A stretch of DNA of 52,640 nucleotides from Spirochaetaceae bacterium (GCA_028820215.1 JAPPKD010000063.1:1-52640); one strand, 5' to 3'; shown: positions 40,934 through 49,915, counted from the stretch's first letter. Notes: generated by a model from the sequence alone, not told the origin. Made by a program: numbers and translations.

Positions 40934-41954
40934 CCGCCTTGAGCACGCCGGTCTCCGGGCGGGTGAGCGCGTCGAAGCGCTGCTCCACCTCGTCGAAGGC
41001 GATGCGGTGAGTGATCCACGGGCCGGTGTCGATGGTGCCTGAGGCGATGGCGTCGATCACCTGACGGAAATCGCCGGGGAGGCCGTTGCGGGACGCCAGC
41101 AGCGTGAGCTCACGGCGGTGCATCTCCGGCTGAGCGAAGGAGATCTCCTGGCGGGTGAGCCCCAGGAAGACGACGGTGCCGCCTTGCGCGGCGTACGTGA
41201 GGGCGACCGCCATCGACTGCGGGCTGCCGGTGGCGTCGATCACAACGTCGAAGAGGCGGCCGTCCGACAGCTCGCGGAGGCGTTCCGGCTCCTCGCCATC
41301 GCCGGCGACGACGGCTCCCGCCGAGGCATAGGTGGCCCGGCAGAACTCGACGCGGGCCGGCAGCCGGTCCATGACCGTCACGTGCCGGGTGCGCAGTCGG
41401 ACGAACTCCAGCGCCGCCAGCCCGATCGGCCCCAGTCCGATGACGAGCACCCGGTCCTCGCTTTCGGGCGCGGCGCGCGCGGTGGCGTGGCAGCCGATGG
41501 TCAGCGTCTCCACCAGCGCGAGCTGATCGAAGGTAAGACCGGATGCGCGGTGCAGCTTGCCGGCCGGGATCGTGAAGCGGTCGCAGAGGCCGCCGTCCTG
41601 CATGACGCCGATGACGCTGAGCCGCTCGCAGCAGTTGGTGCGGCCCTTGTTGCACGCGTAGCAGCCTCCGCAGTTCAGGTAGGGCTCGACGCTGCACGTG
41701 TCCCCGGGCGCCACCGCGGTCACGCCGTCGCCGACGGCCAGCACCTCGACGCCCAGCTCGTGGCCGGGGATGCGCGGAAAGTCGAAGAACGGAAAGGTGC
41801 CGTGATAGGCGCTCACGTCGGTGCCGCACACGCCGACCGAATGAGTCCGCACCAGCGCCTGACCCGCCCCCGGTGGCGCCGGCGCCGGCACCGTGGCGGC
41901 GCGAGCCTGGTAGGGCGCCTCGAACCGGATCGCCCGGATCGTGTCGGAGCTCAC
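40917..41954 (-). CDS. Zinc-dependent medium-chain alcohol/polyol dehydrogenase
   Basis: The 345-residue protein has the zinc MDR fold. Catalytic zinc ligands occur in VGVCGTDVSAYHG and IPGHELGVEV. A structural zinc cluster with four cysteines is NCGGCYACNKGRTNCC, and the Rossmann motif is VLVIGLGPIGLAAL, followed by VMDRLPAR whose Asp suggests NAD preference. It resembles threonine/sorbitol dehydrogenases. The start is GTG 41954, 19 bases downstream of the E1 fusion gene, so the two are probably co-transcribed. It converges on the deacetylase with a 17-base overlap. Confidence 0.9.
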   Translation of the reverse strand: MSSDTIRAIRFEAPYQARAATVPAPAPPGAGQALVRTHSVGVCGTDVSAYHGTFPFFDFPRIPGHELGVEVLAVGDGVTAVAPGDTCSVEPYLNCGGCYACNKGRTNCCERLSVIGVMQDGGLCDRFTIPAGKLHRASGLTFDQLALVETLTIGCHATARAAPESEDRVLVIGLGPIGLAALEFVRLRTRHVTVMDRLPARVEFCRATYASAGAVVAGDGEEPERLRELSDGRLFDVVIDATGSPQSMAVALTYAAQGGTVVFLGLTRQEISFAQPEMHRRELTLLASRNGLPGDFRQVIDAIASGTIDTGPWITHRIAFDEVEQRFDALTRPETGVLKAVIDLS

Positions 41955-41973
41955 TCGCAGAGTCCCGTTCCCG

Positions 41974-44436
41974 TCATACGCCGGCCGCGCTGCGGCGGCT
42001 GAGCTCGCCCAGGGTCTGGTCGGTGGCCGGCGCGTACCCGGGCAGCGGCAGGAGCTGCTCGTGAATGGCGTCCACGATCCAGTCGGCCTGCGGAAAGAAC
42101 ACCGACTCCAGCTCCACCGGCGGCGTGATCCAGTTGCGGGCGCCCAGCACCACCGGCGGCGCGTCCAGGTCGTCGAAGCACAGCCGGCCGATCGTGGTGG
42201 CCATCGTGTGCAGCACGCTGCCGCGCTCGCAGGCATCGGAAGTGAGCAGGATGCGTCCGGTCTTGCGCACCGACTCCGCGATCGGGCCGTAGTCGAGGGG
42301 GTTCAGGAAGCGGGCGTCGATCACCTCCGTCTCAAGCCCGTGACGCTCCGACAGGATTTCGGCCGCTTCCAGGGCGCGGTACAGGTTCGCGCCGACCGTG
42401 AGGATGGTCAGGTCGTCGCCGTGCCGGTGGATGTGCGGAGCGCCCTCCTCGATCTCGTAGTAGCCGGCGGGCACCGACTCGTGCAGCACCTCGGGCTCCC
42501 CGTAGAGCTGCTGGCTTTCGAAGAAGATCACCGGATCGGTGCCGCGCAACGCCAGGTTGAGCATGCCCTTGGCGTCGTACGGGGTCACCGGGTAGTACAC
42601 CTTGAGGCCGGGGATGTGGCTGACCATGGCCGACCACTCCTGCGAGTGCTGGGCGCCGTAGCGGAAGCCCACGGCGATGCGCAGCACGATCGGCAGCGAC
42701 AGCACACCGGCCGACATGGCCTGCCACTTGGCGAGCTGGTTGAAGACCTCGTCGCCGGCGCGGCCCAGGAAGTCGCAGTACATCAGCTCCACCACCACGC
42801 GGCCGCCGCTCATGGCGTAGCCGATGGCGCTGCCGACGATGGAGGCCTCTGAGATGGGCGAGTTGAACAGGCGGTGATAGGGCAGGGACTCGGTCAACCC
42901 GCGGTAGACGCCGAAGGCGCCACCCCAGTCGCGGTTCTCCTCGCCGTAGGCGACCATGGTCGGGTCCTCCGCAAAACGGTGCAGCAACGCCTCGAACAGG
43001 CCGTCGCGCAGGGTGATCACCTGCGAGATCGGCAGCCGATTGCCGTCCGCGTCGAAGGCCGAGCGCGAGCGATTCGCCAGCGCCTTGACGCGCGGGTTGT
43101 CCGCCACCGGAACGGTGAGCTCCGGCTCGCCCTCGGCCATCGCCTCGGTGGGGCGGGCGGAGAACATGACCGCCTCGATCTCCTGCGCGCCGCCGCCGAA
43201 CCGGGGCGAGCTGTCGAGCGGCGCCGCCAGCCGGAACGCCCGCTCCATCACGTCGACGGCCCAGGACTCGATCCGCTCGCGTTCGGCGCCTTCGAGCAGG
43301 CCGGCTTCGTCCAGGTAGTCGCCGTAGTTGCGCAAGCTGTCCCGTTCCTCCCACGCCTCGATCTCTTCGCGCGTGCGGTAGGTGCCCGGATCGCGCCCCG
43401 AGTGGCCGGCCAGGCGGTAGGTGACGGTGTCCAGCAGCGCCGGGCCGCGGCCGGCGAGCAGCAGCTCGCGCTTGGCGTCCACGGCGGCGGCAACCGCCAG
43501 CGGGTTGTAGCCGTCGACCCGCTCGGCGTGCAGGTTCTCGGGATTGACGCCCGCGCCCATGCGGGCCAGCACCTGGAAGCCCATGGTCTCGCCGGCGGTC
43601 TGGCTGCCCATCCCGTAGAAGTTGTTCATGAAGTTGAACATCACCGGCGGCGCGCCGCCCAGGTCGGCGTCCCAGAGGGTCCGGTACTGGTCCATGGCGG
43701 CGAAGCTCAGCGCCTCCCAGGTCGGTCCGCAGCTTGCCGAAGCGTCGCCGACGCAGGCCACGACGATGCCGGGGCGCCGGTTGACCCGCTTGAAGAGCCC
43801 CGCGCCGGCCGCGATCCCGGCCGAGCCGCCGACGATGGCGTTGTTCGGCATGCTGCCGAGCGGTGCGAAGAAGGCGTGCATGGAGCCGCCGAGCCCGCGG
43901 TTCAGGCCGTTTCGCCGGCCGAACACCTCCGCCATGAAGCCGTACACGACGAAGTCGATGGCCAACTCGTCGACGTCCCGGTCCCGCGCGGCCGGCTCCA
44001 CCATGCGCAGGATGTCGCCGTCCAGGTAGTCCTCCATGATGCGCTGCAGACAGGCGTCGTCGGCGTGACGGATACCCTGCAGGCACTTGGCCAGGATCTC
44101 CGCGTGGCTGCGGTGGGAGCCGAAGATCAGGTCCTCGCGGGCCAGCGGCAGGCAGAGGCCGACCACGGCGGCTTCCTGTCCGATCGACAGGTGCGACGGG
44201 CCTTCGTGCACGTAGTCGACGCCGGCGTAGCCGCCCGTCGTCTTGACGCTGTCGAGCATGCGCTCGAACTGGCGGATGAGCATCATGTCGCGATAGGCGC
44301 CGACCAGCGCCGCGTCTCCCCACCGCTCGCGCTCGGCGGCGATGTCAGGCTGGTACCGGTTCAACGGGATCGGATCGATTTCGAGGCTGCCGCGCCGGCG
44401 AACCTCCTCCGGGCTGATGACCATGGACTTGGGCAT
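41974..44436 (-). CDS. Fused 2-oxoacid dehydrogenase E1 alpha-beta (thiamin diphosphate enzyme)
   Basis: The 820-residue protein joins both E1 subunits. The alpha half has [28 protein letters not shown], and the thiamin-diphosphate motif starting [18 protein letters not shown] and ending NFMNNFYG (GD...NN). The beta half starts near residue 480 with [37 protein letters not shown] and contains [18 protein letters not shown] and [20 protein letters not shown]. Such fusions occur for branched-chain or acetoin-type dehydrogenases. No E2 or E3 gene is nearby; partners would be elsewhere. TACCTT lies six bases before ATG 44436 with no ribosome-binding site. The substrate 2-oxo acid is unknown. Confidence 0.92.
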   Translation of the reverse strand: MPKSMVISPEEVRRRGSLEIDPIPLNRYQPDIAAERERWGDAALVGAYRDMMLIRQFERMLDSVKTTGGYAGVDYVHEGPSHLSIGQEAAVVGLCLPLAREDLIFGSHRSHAEILAKCLQGIRHADDACLQRIMEDYLDGDILRMVEPAARDRDVDELAIDFVVYGFMAEVFGRRNGLNRGLGGSMHAFFAPLGSMPNNAIVGGSAGIAAGAGLFKRVNRRPGIVVACVGDASASCGPTWEALSFAAMDQYRTLWDADLGGAPPVMFNFMNNFYGMGSQTAGETMGFQVLARMGAGVNPENLHAERVDGYNPLAVAAAVDAKRELLLAGRGPALLDTVTYRLAGHSGRDPGTYRTREEIEAWEERDSLRNYGDYLDEAGLLEGAERERIESWAVDVMERAFRLAAPLDSSPRFGGGAQEIEAVMFSARPTEAMAEGEPELTVPVADNPRVKALANRSRSAFDADGNRLPISQVITLRDGLFEALLHRFAEDPTMVAYGEENRDWGGAFGVYRGLTESLPYHRLFNSPISEASIVGSAIGYAMSGGRVVVELMYCDFLGRAGDEVFNQLAKWQAMSAGVLSLPIVLRIAVGFRYGAQHSQEWSAMVSHIPGLKVYYPVTPYDAKGMLNLALRGTDPVIFFESQQLYGEPEVLHESVPAGYYEIEEGAPHIHRHGDDLTILTVGANLYRALEAAEILSERHGLETEVIDARFLNPLDYGPIAESVRKTGRILLTSDACERGSVLHTMATTIGRLCFDDLDAPPVVLGARNWITPPVELESVFFPQADWIVDAIHEQLLPLPGYAPATDQTLGELSRRSAAGV

Positions 44437-44442
44437 GGGCGA

Positions 44443-44526
44443 AAGGTACACCGGATCGCCGGTGGTCGGGGGCGATGCCAGCTTGGGGTGTGTTGGTTCG
44501 ACCGGTCCAGACGCGTGTGGCATAGT
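44443..44526. promoter_or_regulatory. Divergent -10 elements for the E1 fusion and Uma2 genes
   Basis: Minus strand: TACCTT (44448-44443), six bases before ATG 44436. Plus strand: CATAGT (44521-44526), six bases before GTG 44533. Both have A at position 2 and T at position 6 of the hexamer, with the same spacing to the start codon. Confidence 0.45.
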
Positions 44527-44532
44527 GACGAG

Positions 44533-45264
44533 GTGGCCGTGCAAACCGTGTCGGTAACGCGCGATCGTCCTGCGGGAACGCTGCCGCTGGAGAACGGCGA
44601 CCGGCTCACACGCGGGGAGTTCCACCGGCGATACACCGCCCGGCCGGACATCACGAAGGCGGAGTTGATCGAAGGGAGCGTCCACATGCGGTCACCAGTA
44701 CGCTTTTACGGTCACGGACGGCCGCATGTGGCGATTCTGACCTGGATCGGGACGTACTGTGTCCACACGCCGGGAGTAGACGCTGCAGACAACACGACGG
44801 TCCGGCTCGACCTGGAGAACGAGGTGCAGCCCGACGCGTTGCTGCTCATCGAGCCGCGGGCAGGAGGTCGCTCCCGCCTGAGCGCTGACGATTACGTTGA
44901 AGGCGCGCCGGAGCTGATCGTCGAGATCGCGGCCAGCAGCGCAGCGATCGATCTGCACGACAAGCTGCGAGCCTACCGTCGCAACGGCGTGCAGGAGTAC
45001 ATGGTGTGGCGCGTGCTGGAGCGGCAACTCGACTGGTTCGTGCTGACCGATGACGAGTACCGGCCTCTGACCACGGACCCCGCCGGCATACTCGAAAGCC
45101 GCCTGTTTTCCGGCCTCCGTCTGGCGGTCGACGCGCTGCTGCAGGGAGACCTCGCGCGGGTGTTGTCGGAGCTGCAGAACGGTGTGCGAACGCCGGAGCA
45201 TGCCGCGTTCGTCGAGCGCCTCCGATCTGCGGGGGACGCGTTGCGTCACCCACAGAACCGATAA
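44533..45264 (+). CDS. Uma2-family (DUF820) restriction-endonuclease-fold protein
   Basis: The 243-residue protein shows the Uma2 pattern: [78 protein letters not shown]. This is a PD-(D/E)xK-like fold common in high copy number in some phyla and of unknown function. Translation probably starts at GTG 44533, six bases after a CATAGT -10-like hexamer; GTG 44539 is an alternative. It heads a co-directional run: the nucleosidase begins 16 bases later. That places a predicted nuclease fold at the front of a nucleosidase/McrBC group. Confidence 0.85.
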   Translation: MAVQTVSVTRDRPAGTLPLENGDRLTRGEFHRRYTARPDITKAELIEGSVHMRSPVRFYGHGRPHVAILTWIGTYCVHTPGVDAADNTTVRLDLENEVQPDALLLIEPRAGGRSRLSADDYVEGAPELIVEIAASSAAIDLHDKLRAYRRNGVQEYMVWRVLERQLDWFVLTDDEYRPLTTDPAGILESRLFSGLRLAVDALLQGDLARVLSELQNGVRTPEHAAFVERLRSAGDALRHPQNR

Positions 45265-45280
45265 CGCAACGCGCTTCGGC

Positions 45281-45991
45281 ATGCCCGTGGTCGCGGTGCT
45301 GGCGGCACTGGATGAAGAGATCGAGGCGTTCCGCGGGGCGCACACGCTTGCGCCCGCGGAGGAGGGGACGCCGTTCGCGGCCTTCCGCTTCCGGGTGGGC
45401 GCCGTCGATGCGGTGCTGATGCGCACGGGGGTCGGCAAGGCGTTCGCGGCCATGGTCGCGCAGCGGGCGATCGACCGCGTGCGGCCCGACTACCTGATCG
45501 TCACCGGCATCGCCGGCAGCGTGCGCGGCGGACTGGACCTGGGCGACGTGGTGGTCAGCCGCGACTGCGTCCAGCACGATCTGGACGCGACCGCGCTGGG
45601 CTTCGAGCTCGGCCAGGTGCCGTACACCGAGCACCGCATCCTGCGCGCCGACCCGCGGCTGGTGGATCTGGCGCTCGCCACGCCCGTGGACGGCCAACGC
45701 GTGGTAGCAGGCCGCATTCTCACCGGCGATCAGTTCGTCAGCGATCCCGATGCCGCGCTGCGCGAACGTCTGAGCGAACTCGAAGGCTCCGTCGTGGAGA
45801 TGGAAGGCGCGGCGATCGCGCTGGTTGCCACCGTCAACCGCGTGCCGTTCGTGATCATCCGCTCCGTCTCCGACAAGGCCGACGCCGCCGCACCGGCCGA
45901 CTTCGGCGCCTTCCTGCGCCGCGCGGCATCGAACTCATACACCGTTTGCGCAGGTATTCTAGAATACCTCGCACCAAGAAGACCAGAATGA
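45281..45991 (+). CDS. MTA/SAH nucleosidase-like protein (PNP_UDP_1 family)
   Basis: The 236-residue protein starts VVAVLAALDEEIEAF and contains LMRTGVGKAFAAM, YLIVTGIAGSVRGGLDLGDVVVS, CVQHDLDATALGF, GSVVEMEGAAIALVA (catalytic-site Glu) and IIRSVSDKADAAAPADF. This is the 5'-methylthioadenosine/S-adenosylhomocysteine nucleosidase pattern; such enzymes release adenine from purine nucleosides. Its last codons overlap the McrB start (ATGA, 45988-45991), so the two proteins are translationally coupled. An adenine phosphoribosyltransferase gene, which would recycle the adenine, lies 3.1 kb downstream on the same strand. It could be housekeeping MtnN or a component of a defence system. Confidence 0.85.
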   Translation: MPVVAVLAALDEEIEAFRGAHTLAPAEEGTPFAAFRFRVGAVDAVLMRTGVGKAFAAMVAQRAIDRVRPDYLIVTGIAGSVRGGLDLGDVVVSRDCVQHDLDATALGFELGQVPYTEHRILRADPRLVDLALATPVDGQRVVAGRILTGDQFVSDPDAALRERLSELEGSVVEMEGAAIALVATVNRVPFVIIRSVSDKADAAAPADFGAFLRRAASNSYTVCAGILEYLAPRRPE

Positions 45992-47424
45992 CACACCCTG
46001 AGCCTTCCCAGCCACACTGGTTCGTCGGTGCAAGCTATGGCGGATCTGACGATCAGACCTCGCGCTTTCTCCAAGAAGGGATTTGGGAGAACGGCCACGA
46101 CAACCAGTATCTCGACTTAGTGCGCTCCATGCGTTCCGGGGAAAGAATCGCCATCAAGTCAACTTACAGTCGCAAGCATGACCTGCCCTTTGATAATCGG
46201 GGAGAACCGATTTCGACCATGGCCATCAAGGCGATTGGAACTATCACCGAGAACCTCGGTGACGGCAAGCGCGTGCGCGTCGAATGGACCAAAGTGGATC
46301 CACTACGTGAGTGGTACTTCTATACGTACCGCAAGACAGTGTGGCGCGTCGTCCCGGAAGAGTGGACGTCGGACGGTTTGATCAAGTTTGCCTTTGAGGA
46401 GAAGCCACAGGACATCGATCGCTTTCGCAACGCTCCGTACTGGGCGGACCGCTTCGGCGACGATCTCGAAGAAAATGTTGAGGGCATCAGTGACAACAGT
46501 GTCCCTGAAGCGACACAGCACGAACCAAGCGAGCCGTACGCGATCGACGAAGTGATCAGCGAGGGATGCTTCCTCAAACGCGACGAAATCGAGCGCTTGT
46601 TGGAACTCCTGAGAAACAGAAAAAACCTCATCCTCCAGGGGCCACCCGGTACCGGCAAGACATGGCTCGCCAAGCGTCTGGCGTTTGCGTTGATGGGCGA
46701 ACGAAACGAAGAGAGGGTTCGGGCCGTCCAGTTCCACCCGAATCTCTCATACGAAGACGTCGTGAGAGGCTGGCGTCCGATGGGCGATGGAAAGCTGGCG
46801 CTGGCTGACGGTGTGTTCATGCAGTCGATCCGCTCCGCGTCCGAGGATGCATCCGGAAAGTTCGTGGTAGTGATCGAGGAACTCAACCGCGGGAACCCGG
46901 CGCAGATCTTCGGCGAACTGTTGACGCTTCTGGATCCCGACAAGCGAACACCCCGTGAAGCGATCGAGCTCTGCTACCCGGACTCGGACGGAAAACGGAA
47001 TCCGGTCCATATCCCCAAGAACCTCTATGTCATAGGGACCATGAATATCGCCGACCGATCTCTCGCGCTCGTGGACTTGGCGCTTCGCCGTCGCTTCGCC
47101 TTCGTTACGCTGGAACCAAAGCTCGGAGCGTTGTGGCGTGAGTGGGTGGTTCGTGAACGTGGCGTAGACGCGAATCTAGTTGCAGATATCGAGCGCCGGA
47201 TCAACGAACTCAACAACCGGATCTCCGGCGATCCCGGACTCGGTAAACAGTTTCGGATAGGCCACAGCTTTGTGACCCCGGCGTATCGCCTCGAAAACGA
47301 TGCAACGAAACAGTGGTTCAGGCAGGTGGCGGAGACGGAGATCGGACCGCAACTGGAAGAGTACTGGTTCGACGCGCCCGAGCGCGCCGCGGACGCCTTC
47401 GAAACGCTCATCGAGGGATGGTGA
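45988..47424 (+). CDS. mcrB: McrB-type AAA+ ATPase of a type IV McrBC restriction system
   Basis: The 478-residue protein has an N-terminal recognition domain (about 1-150; PHWFVGASYGGSDDQTSRFL, GIWENGHDNQYLDLV) and then a McrB-type AAA+ GTPase module. Walker A is LILQGPPGTGKTWLA (residues 214-228), Walker B VVVIEELNRGNPAQIFGE (293-310), and the MNxxD motif GTMNIADRSLALVDLALRRRF (350-370) follows. McrB hexamers bind modified DNA and power cleavage by McrC. Base composition is visibly less GC-rich than the flanks (one sampled 60-base line is 57% GC, against 73% in the E1 gene), suggesting transfer. It starts inside the nucleosidase stop and overlaps mcrC. Confidence 0.93.
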   Translation: MTHPEPSQPHWFVGASYGGSDDQTSRFLQEGIWENGHDNQYLDLVRSMRSGERIAIKSTYSRKHDLPFDNRGEPISTMAIKAIGTITENLGDGKRVRVEWTKVDPLREWYFYTYRKTVWRVVPEEWTSDGLIKFAFEEKPQDIDRFRNAPYWADRFGDDLEENVEGISDNSVPEATQHEPSEPYAIDEVISEGCFLKRDEIERLLELLRNRKNLILQGPPGTGKTWLAKRLAFALMGERNEERVRAVQFHPNLSYEDVVRGWRPMGDGKLALADGVFMQSIRSASEDASGKFVVVIEELNRGNPAQIFGELLTLLDPDKRTPREAIELCYPDSDGKRNPVHIPKNLYVIGTMNIADRSLALVDLALRRRFAFVTLEPKLGALWREWVVRERGVDANLVADIERRINELNNRISGDPGLGKQFRIGHSFVTPAYRLENDATKQWFRQVAETEIGPQLEEYWFDAPERAADAFETLIEGW

Positions 47425-48563
47425 CCGAAGTCGCCCCCTCACCGGACGTCAGGACGAAAGACACCGGTCCTGCACATACCGGCGCCAGACATATAGCCGG
47501 TATCCCGGTTCGGAGCCTCTGGCTCCTCATGCTCTATGCCTCCGAGCTCTTCCGTATGCGCGGATTGGACAGCGTCGCGCTGGAAGAAAGCCCGCACGAG
47601 TTACCTGACTTGATCGCCGAGATCCTGGCGCACGCTGTCGAGCAACGACAACGACGTCGCTTCAGCTTGGGCTACCTTTCACGGCACGCCGTCATCCACC
47701 GGATGCGCGGACGGGTCGACATACTCAAGACGGAGCGGCGGCAACTCCTCGCGCGGGGCCAAGTGGCCTGCTGCTTCGAAGAGTTGACGATCGACACACC
47801 GCGCAACCGTTTCGTCCGCGCGGCCCTGGATAGAGTCTCCCGGCTCGCCAAACGACCCGACGTCGCGCACCGCTGTCGGAAGTTGGCCAGCGATATGAAG
47901 GCGATGGGTGTCGCCGGCACGCCGCCGACACCGGCAGAGATGCGGGCCGAACGCTTCGGGCGACACGATGCCGATGACCGGTTCATGGTGGCGGCTGCTA
48001 AACTTGCCTTTAGTTTGCTCCTGCCTACAGAGGAGGCTGGGACGAACGTCCTTCCGCTGCCTGACCGCGAAACGAGATGGGTGCGTCGTCTCTACGAGCG
48101 TGCTATAGGCGGGTTCTATGATGTCGTGCTGAGGCCGCATGGATGGAAGGTTGCCGCCGGCCGGACGATCCGATGGCAGATCGAGCATCGTACTCCCAGC
48201 ATCGACGACATCCTGCCAACCATGCGCACCGACATCACTCTTGAGCATCGTGCTTCACTCCGCAGGATTGTCATCGACACGAAGTTCAACTCGATCCTGG
48301 CGAGCGGCTGGTATCGGGAAAAGACGTTGCGCAGCGGCTACCTCTACCAAATGTACGCCTATCTCCGTTCCCAGGATGGCCGGGGAGATCCCATGGCCGA
48401 CCACGCCGAGGGTCTGCTTCTACATCCATGCGTTGGCCCGACCGTCGATGAATCGGTCGTCATCCAGGGGCACTCCATCCGCTTCGCCACCGTCGATCTG
48501 GCGGGGTCCATCTCGACGATCCGCCGGCAACTGTTGAATGTAGTCCAACCCGCCGTCTGGTAA
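47418..48563 (+). CDS. mcrC: McrC-type nuclease subunit of the McrBC restriction system
   Basis: The 381-residue protein has an N-terminal region contacting McrB (GIPVRSLWLLMLYASELFR), a central segment LTIDTPRNRFVRAALDRV, and the PD-(D/E)xK nuclease site. Catalytic residues are visible as MRTDITLEH (D272) and IVIDTKFN (D287-T-K289), followed by YLYQMYAYLRSQ. It cleaves DNA when driven by McrB translocation. ATG 47418 overlaps the mcrB stop by seven bases; GTG 47421 is another possible start. Like mcrB, it has lower GC than its surroundings. Both subunits appear intact. Confidence 0.93.
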   Translation: MVTEVAPSPDVRTKDTGPAHTGARHIAGIPVRSLWLLMLYASELFRMRGLDSVALEESPHELPDLIAEILAHAVEQRQRRRFSLGYLSRHAVIHRMRGRVDILKTERRQLLARGQVACCFEELTIDTPRNRFVRAALDRVSRLAKRPDVAHRCRKLASDMKAMGVAGTPPTPAEMRAERFGRHDADDRFMVAAAKLAFSLLLPTEEAGTNVLPLPDRETRWVRRLYERAIGGFYDVVLRPHGWKVAAGRTIRWQIEHRTPSIDDILPTMRTDITLEHRASLRRIVIDTKFNSILASGWYREKTLRSGYLYQMYAYLRSQDGRGDPMADHAEGLLLHPCVGPTVDESVVIQGHSIRFATVDLAGSISTIRRQLLNVVQPAVW

Positions 48564-48742
48564 TGCCAAGTTCTACACGAGCAAGGTGAGCGGAGCGAGT
48601 CGTGCCACCTGTTTCTCCCCGGAGCATCGGTAGCTTCGGACCGTTATGCGATCCATGGTCGAGGCCCGTGCCGTTCTTGAGATTCTACCACGTGGCCCGG
48701 TGCTACCCCTCCGGCGGCCGATGGATGGGTCCGAGCGATCGG

Positions 48743-48771
48743 TTGACGTAGAGCAAGCTCGTAGATACCCT
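48743..48771 (+). promoter_or_regulatory. Promoter of the Phd-like antitoxin gene
   Basis: TTGACG (48743-48748), a 17-base spacer and TACCCT (48766-48771) make a convincing promoter. Transcription would start about 48778, only a few bases before GTG 48784. This argues against the longer reading frame starting at ATG 48646. The rest of the 220-base gap after mcrC (48564-48783) holds nothing else recognisable. Confidence 0.5.
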
Positions 48772-48783
48772 GGCGGCAGTCAA

Positions 48784-49119
48784 GTGAAGTGTGCTACCGT
48801 CAAAGAGTTACGAGACGATACCCGAAGACTGCTTGCTGAGGTCGCGGCCGGCGGTCGGTTTGTGATCACCAAGCACGGCACGCCCGTGGCGGTCCTCGGG
48901 CCATTGGGCCAGGAACGAGGATCGTGCCGACTCGCCGGCCCGGGTATAGAGGCGTGGGAGGAGATCGAAACGGCTCTCCGCCTGAGCGATCCCGTGTTTG
49001 CCACGGTAGATGAAGCGATAGACCAATCCAGGAAGCGCCCGATCATGCAGGTGATACTTGAGGCGAGATGTGACCTGGGGGGCGCGGGAGCCGACGATCG
49101 CGATCATGGTGAGCAATAG
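48784..49119 (+). CDS. Phd/YefM-family antitoxin-like protein, no toxin partner
   Basis: The 111-residue protein starts VKCATVKELRDDTRRLLAEVAAGGRFVITKHGTPVAVLGPL, the Phd fold: a short strand, two helices, and the diagnostic ITKHG-x-PVAVL segment. The C-terminal part (GPGIEAWEEIETALRLSDP) would wrap a toxin. No Doc, PIN or RelE toxin gene adjoins it; the next gene is apt, whose start lies four bases after this stop. The start at GTG 48784 is chosen from the promoter position and the family N-terminus. It could be an orphan antitoxin acting as a DNA-binding regulator of apt. Confidence 0.75.
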   Translation: MKCATVKELRDDTRRLLAEVAAGGRFVITKHGTPVAVLGPLGQERGSCRLAGPGIEAWEEIETALRLSDPVFATVDEAIDQSRKRPIMQVILEARCDLGGAGADDRDHGEQ

Positions 49120-49123
49120 CGAA

Positions 49124-49678
49124 ATGACCCACAATGACCATCGCTTGACAGAGGCGGTGCGGAAGGTGATCCGCGACGTGCCCGACTTTCCGCGGGCGGG
49201 GATCATGTTCCGGGACATCACGCCGGTGTTCGGTGCGATCCACCTTGCGCTTCGCGTCGCTTCGTGGATGGCAGCCGCGTTCGCGGCTGATGCGGACGAC
49301 CACCGCATCGACGCGGTCGCGTGCGTGGAGGCGCGCGGCTTCATGCTCGGCCCGCTGGTGGCGCGGGAGTTGGGCGTAGGCCTGATCCCGGTGCGCAAGC
49401 CGGACAAGCTGCCGCGGGAGACGCTGCGGCAGGACTACGACCTGGAGTACGGGACCGACTCGCTGGAGATGCACGCGGACGCCTGCGGCCCGGGTCAGCG
49501 CGTCCTGCTGGTGGACGACGTGCTGGCTACGGGTGGCACCGCCACGGCCGCGTGCCGGCTGATCGAGCGCGCCGGCGCCAGTGTCGCAGGCGCCGCGTTC
49601 CTGATCGAGCTGGACGGACTGGACGGCGCGCGGCGGCTGCCGGTGGCGAGCCGCAGCCTGCTGGTGCTGCCGGCGTGA
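49124..49678 (+). CDS. apt: Adenine phosphoribosyltransferase
   Basis: The 184-residue protein has VPDFPRAGIMFRDITPVFG at the N-terminus, IDAVACVEARGFMLG, and the PRPP-binding motif VLLVDDVLATGGTATAA, all diagnostic of Apt. It converts adenine and PRPP to AMP. ATG 49124 has GGTGAG nine bases upstream and gives the usual length; ATG 49106 would overlap the preceding gene and lacks a well-placed site. The GTG of the next gene overlaps the apt stop (GTGA). Its position downstream of a nucleosidase/McrBC group is noteworthy, since the nucleosidase family generates adenine. Confidence 0.93.
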   Translation: MTHNDHRLTEAVRKVIRDVPDFPRAGIMFRDITPVFGAIHLALRVASWMAAAFAADADDHRIDAVACVEARGFMLGPLVARELGVGLIPVRKPDKLPRETLRQDYDLEYGTDSLEMHADACGPGQRVLLVDDVLATGGTATAACRLIERAGASVAGAAFLIELDGLDGARRLPVASRSLLVLPA

Positions 49679-49905
49679 GCGACGCCCCCCGCGTGCCGCT
49701 GATCCTGATGCGGGTCGGCGGCATCATGGTGGCGGCGGGCATCGCCCTGGCGTACCTGGCCTGGGCGCTTTCCTACTCGCGGGTCAGCCTGGCGGCCATT
49801 GCCATTCCGATCGGCGTGGTGTTGATAGGAGGCGTGCTGGTGTTCGTGATCGGTGCCGTGTCCGGGGCCGGTGCTCGCCAGGAGACCAAAGCTCGCCAAG
49901 AGTAG
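49675..49905 (+). CDS. Small two-helix membrane protein of unknown function
   Basis: The 76-residue product begins VSDAPRVPLILMRVGGIMVAAG and has two hydrophobic segments (about residues 8-31 and 36-60, the second ending VVLIGGVLVFVIGAVSG), followed by a short charged tail (ARQETKARQE). It starts at GTG 49675 within the apt stop codon, so it is translationally coupled to apt. I do not recognise a family. It faces the ABC exporter gene convergently with 10 bases between. Confidence 0.6.
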   Translation: MSDAPRVPLILMRVGGIMVAAGIALAYLAWALSYSRVSLAAIAIPIGVVLIGGVLVFVIGAVSGAGARQETKARQE

Positions 49906-49915
49906 CCGCGGAGAC

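Noticed and set aside
42874..44500. Very long open frame antisense to the E1 fusion gene
   Set aside because: It has low-complexity Arg/Ala/Gly/His-rich translation typical of GC-rich antisense frames; the E1 reading is unambiguous. Only its last part, from 44533, is a real gene (Uma2).
45281..45991. Nucleosidase as part of a quorum-sensing luxS-type cluster
   Set aside because: No luxS or methyl-cycle genes are nearby; the neighbours are Uma2, McrBC and apt.
48584..48610. AGGTG...CACCT inverted repeat after mcrC as a terminator
   Set aside because: Only five base pairs with a 17-base loop and no T-run; not distinguishable from chance.
48646..48783. Extended N-terminus of the Phd-like protein from ATG 48646
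   Set aside because: A good promoter (48743-48771) lies inside this extension and the family N-terminus matches GTG 48784; the extra residues show no conserved pattern.
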